A stretch of DNA of 64,000 bases from Prinia subflava (Eukaryota; Chordata; Aves; Passeriformes; Cisticolidae), in contig NC_086247.1 of assembly GCF_021018805.1 (NCBI RefSeq), positions 137,061,602 through 137,125,601 on the forward strand. The letters run 5' to 3'. The notes beneath the pieces were generated by a model that was not told the origin of the DNA, did not search any database, and worked only from the letters and a program-made list of their open reading frames with translations. A program made the translations under genes and the position numbers. Positions 61,391 to 64,000 of the stretch are shown piece after piece; positions within the stretch are counted from its first letter, which is position 1, and every line of letters starts with the position of its first letter.

Positions 61391-64000
61391 TTTTATGAAC
61401 ATTCAGGAACTGTTGGAAATACAGAAATACTAATACTTCTAATAGGAGGAGGGAAATGTACATCTTGAACGCTATCAAGGTGAATACAGTTAACAGGACC
61501 ATATGGCTAATCATCAACAGGAATAAATAATCTTCCCTCTCTTGAGGGAAATGTGGCAAATAATAGCTATAGACTGGTTTTATGTGGTTTGTATTCTGTC
61601 AAATACAGACTTTCAGTTTGGAGTTCAGGGTGGCTAGATACACTCTGCCACCCCTATCCCATTTTTTATTTAGTGTAAATATATTTAAGTGTTCTGCTAA
61701 ATAGGATTTCAAAACTGTGAGGATAGTCCCTAAGCAGTGCAATTTTAAACACTGCACAGAACTGCACAGAGATGGAAAGGCAACATGCAAATTTATGCTG
61801 TAGTTCCCCTTTCTAATACTGAAAAATCAAGAATGTCTTCACCCTTACTGCAGCCGTGATAGGATACAGTAATTTAGAATGAGGTAATCACAGCCTATTG
61901 ATGTGTGATACATCTTTAAATATTAAAGCATGCTGGCTTTGCAAACATACCTCTTCTTCTAATGTAAATCAGCCAATCCTTTTTCCCTTTTTTGACTCCA
62001 CAGTGGCATCTTGATGTGCTTATGCCTGGATGGCTTTCATCTTTGGTGCACATTCTGCTTTTTTCTCCCTAGACAACAATTTCTGACATTTCAGCTGAAG
62101 TGGAAACTTGATAGAGGGAAGAGATCTTGTGCAGATGGAGCAGCTGCTTTTACATGCTGTGCTGGTGGGGGATACCTGAGAGTTCACTCAGCATATACAC
62201 ATTCTGTGCAGTGCATTTAACACCCTTTCTTCATGCTGTCCCAGGGTGAGAACCTAGTTTCTTGTGATTTCTCAGGAAGTTCATTGTAGTCTTCAGGTGT
62301 GCAAGGTTAAAGACATTGCCGATATTGTTTTCAAAACTGTTATTTTTAGTGGAATTCCCATTTCCTTTATTTTCATGTCCCTTCCCATCTTTCTGTGTAG
62401 ATAAGATGTGCCTTTAAGGATGCTGTCCTTTCTTAACTCCCACATAAATAATTTAAGAGTGCCATATTGGCAGGATTAATGAGTGGAGGGGCTGTTAGCC
62501 TGCAGCAACAGTTGAGTCTCAGGGAGGATGCACTGACTGCTGGAGTCCCCAAAGACAGCAGGCATTGGTAGGCAGGGCTGCAGTGTTTGCAGGGTATTGT
62601 GTGTGTTCACTTCCCAAGGCCAAAGGTTTCACATGAGTATGTATTTGCATTCTAATACACAGTTTAGAACCATCAAGTGTGCTTGTGAATAGAAAAATAA
62701 ACTACAGATACTCTAGGCCTAATGAATACTGAAGTGTGAAGAAAATAAAGATCTGGATATGAAATACGTTCATTGATTTCAGTTCAGCCTCATAAAAAAG
62801 AGCTAATGAGAACAGCAGGGTGGTAGAAAGCAAAAAAAAAATTAGTGCTCTAGATAGAGTCTGCTCCTAATGGATAAGGTAGGTCATAAAGATAACTTTT
62901 CATCAATACTCAGGAGTAGCTCTAAGGATTCAAAAGCTACAATCTTCTCTGTATAACTTTATATTAAACCAATGCTTATCTCTACAAAGTTGAATTGCAC
63001 AACACCTTAGGGGACCCATCTGGAAAACATTCATGGTTTTTTAAGGCGTGCACTGCCTTTAAAGTGACGTGAATCAGCCATGGATTGTGACACATTTACT
63101 CCACTTTGACATTGAAACTGATTCCTGGCCTTTGTTTTCTTAATCTTAATGCTTTGCTGCATATGACCTTGCAGACTGTGAATCATTGTTACCTTCTGTT
63201 CCACCAGCTCTCCACAAAACTCTGCAACACAGAGTCCCAAAGTTCAAATTAATTGAGCTGGTAGTGCACTTTCAATGTAGGGTGCTGGCCAAGGATGTAG
63301 CTGTCACCAAAGAAAAAGCTGCAGTGGCCTTGAAGGCCTATGTTCATTGAATTCTATTACACTATGATTTCACTTTAAAAATAAATGATGAAAAATTAAG
63401 TAATTGAATTCTTGAATTCCAGCAAATATTTTCCAACAATGACAACTATAACATCATAGAAAAGTTTTTCTGAGGTTGTTTCAGAATCATCTGTTAAACT
63501 GAGCAAACTGCTAATTTTTTTGCTTGTTTGTCACTCTGATTCCTGCTGAGTCTTGTATTTACAGCCCTTATAGGGTATTTGAGTAGTCCGAATGGTCTGT
63601 CACGTGATAATAAGCTCACCCCACTGATTCTTTGATGCATTTTAATGTAACTTTAGGACAGTTGCATTTATCTGAAGTTTCATTTGGGTTCCTGAATGGG
63701 CATTTACAGATTTGCTGGGAAGAGACTGACTTCCTATCATGTCAGCAGAATAAAGGCGACATTATTTATTTATCCTGCTATTTGTCTCGGAGTTGTATGC
63801 TGCTGTGAACCTTCCTTGTACAATCAATAGCAATAGCAAAGTCCCTGGTGGCTTGCATGAGGTCTTTGGCATGCCTCCCTCTCCAAGAGAAGACTTCTGG
63901 CTGAAGCAGACTTTCTTTTTGTTTTAAGGGTCTAATAGTAAGACCCCATTTTAATGTTGAAAAACAGTTTAACTAAGGAGAAGCTGTTATGAAGACGAGA

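Larger units (their letters stand above)
54577..64000 (+). other. GPR158: GPR158 intron downstream of the TM1 exon (open at right edge)
   Basis: The intron begins with GTAAAC and runs to the end of the window. The next GPR158 exon, which should encode the first intracellular loop and TM2, was not found, so the intron is at least 9.4 kb. Within it are a 16-nt T run (55508-55523), a cluster of stem-loops (57813-58000), a purine-rich block with faint gag-like character (59207-59753), a 47-nt T run (60459-60505) and a C-rich G-quadruplex complement (61367-61390). The stretches 54577-57812 and 61391-64000 show nothing else I can name. Confidence 0.8.

Noticed and set aside
63300..63375. Possible CR1 tail ending in CTATTACACTATGATTT
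   Set aside because: Only the last ~20 bases resemble a CR1 terminus; the upstream bases do not follow the CR1 order.

Overview
The window looks like bird genomic DNA. It is AT-rich and dominated by intron. Its interspersed repeats are CR1 (chicken repeat 1) retroposons with avian-type 3' ends, and its only protein-coding exons are two from a vertebrate receptor gene, GPR158, on the + strand. Crocodilians and turtles also carry CR1, so 'bird' is an inference; the order or species cannot be fixed by reading alone.

Gene content: two GPR158 exons (class C orphan receptor, RGS7-Gbeta5 partner) lie at 47023-47125 and 54359-54576. The first encodes part of the extracellular EGF-like linker. The second encodes the Cys-rich juxtamembrane segment, transmembrane helix 1 and the start of the first intracellular loop. 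Phases match across the 7.2-kb intron: a single leftover A joins AG to give one Lys codon. The preceding exon (end of the Cache region) and the next one (rest of the 7TM bundle) were not found. The window therefore holds at least 47 kb of upstream intron and at least 9.4 kb of downstream intron. None of the other open frames resembles a protein family I know, apart from decayed CR1 ORF2 pieces.

Layout: 1-1130 is a CR1 3' half carrying a 7 x 44 bp minisatellite grown from CR1's own sequence. 2155-3280 holds two diverged inverted copies of an unidentified ~150 bp sequence, with a CR1 tail beside one arm. 15541-15870 is a small CpG cluster. 32465-32680 is a CR1 tail (+). 34536-35054 is a 519-nt polypyrimidine tract with three repeat zones. 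35620-35731 is a long, near-perfect hairpin. 47023-47125 and 54359-54576 are the GPR158 exons. 51667-52095 holds two CR1 tails (-). 57813-58000 has four consecutive stem-loops, one the size of a miRNA precursor. 59207-59753 is purine-rich and only faintly gag-like. 60459-60505 is a 47-nt T run, and 61367-61390 is a G-quadruplex motif on the - strand.

The hairpins would be transcribed as part of the GPR158 pre-mRNA if introns are transcribed in full. I see no operon-like, CRISPR or defence system. The most interesting unexplained signals are the hairpin at 35620-35731, the hairpin cluster at 57813-58000, the minisatellite inside CR1 and the three-zone polypyrimidine tract.
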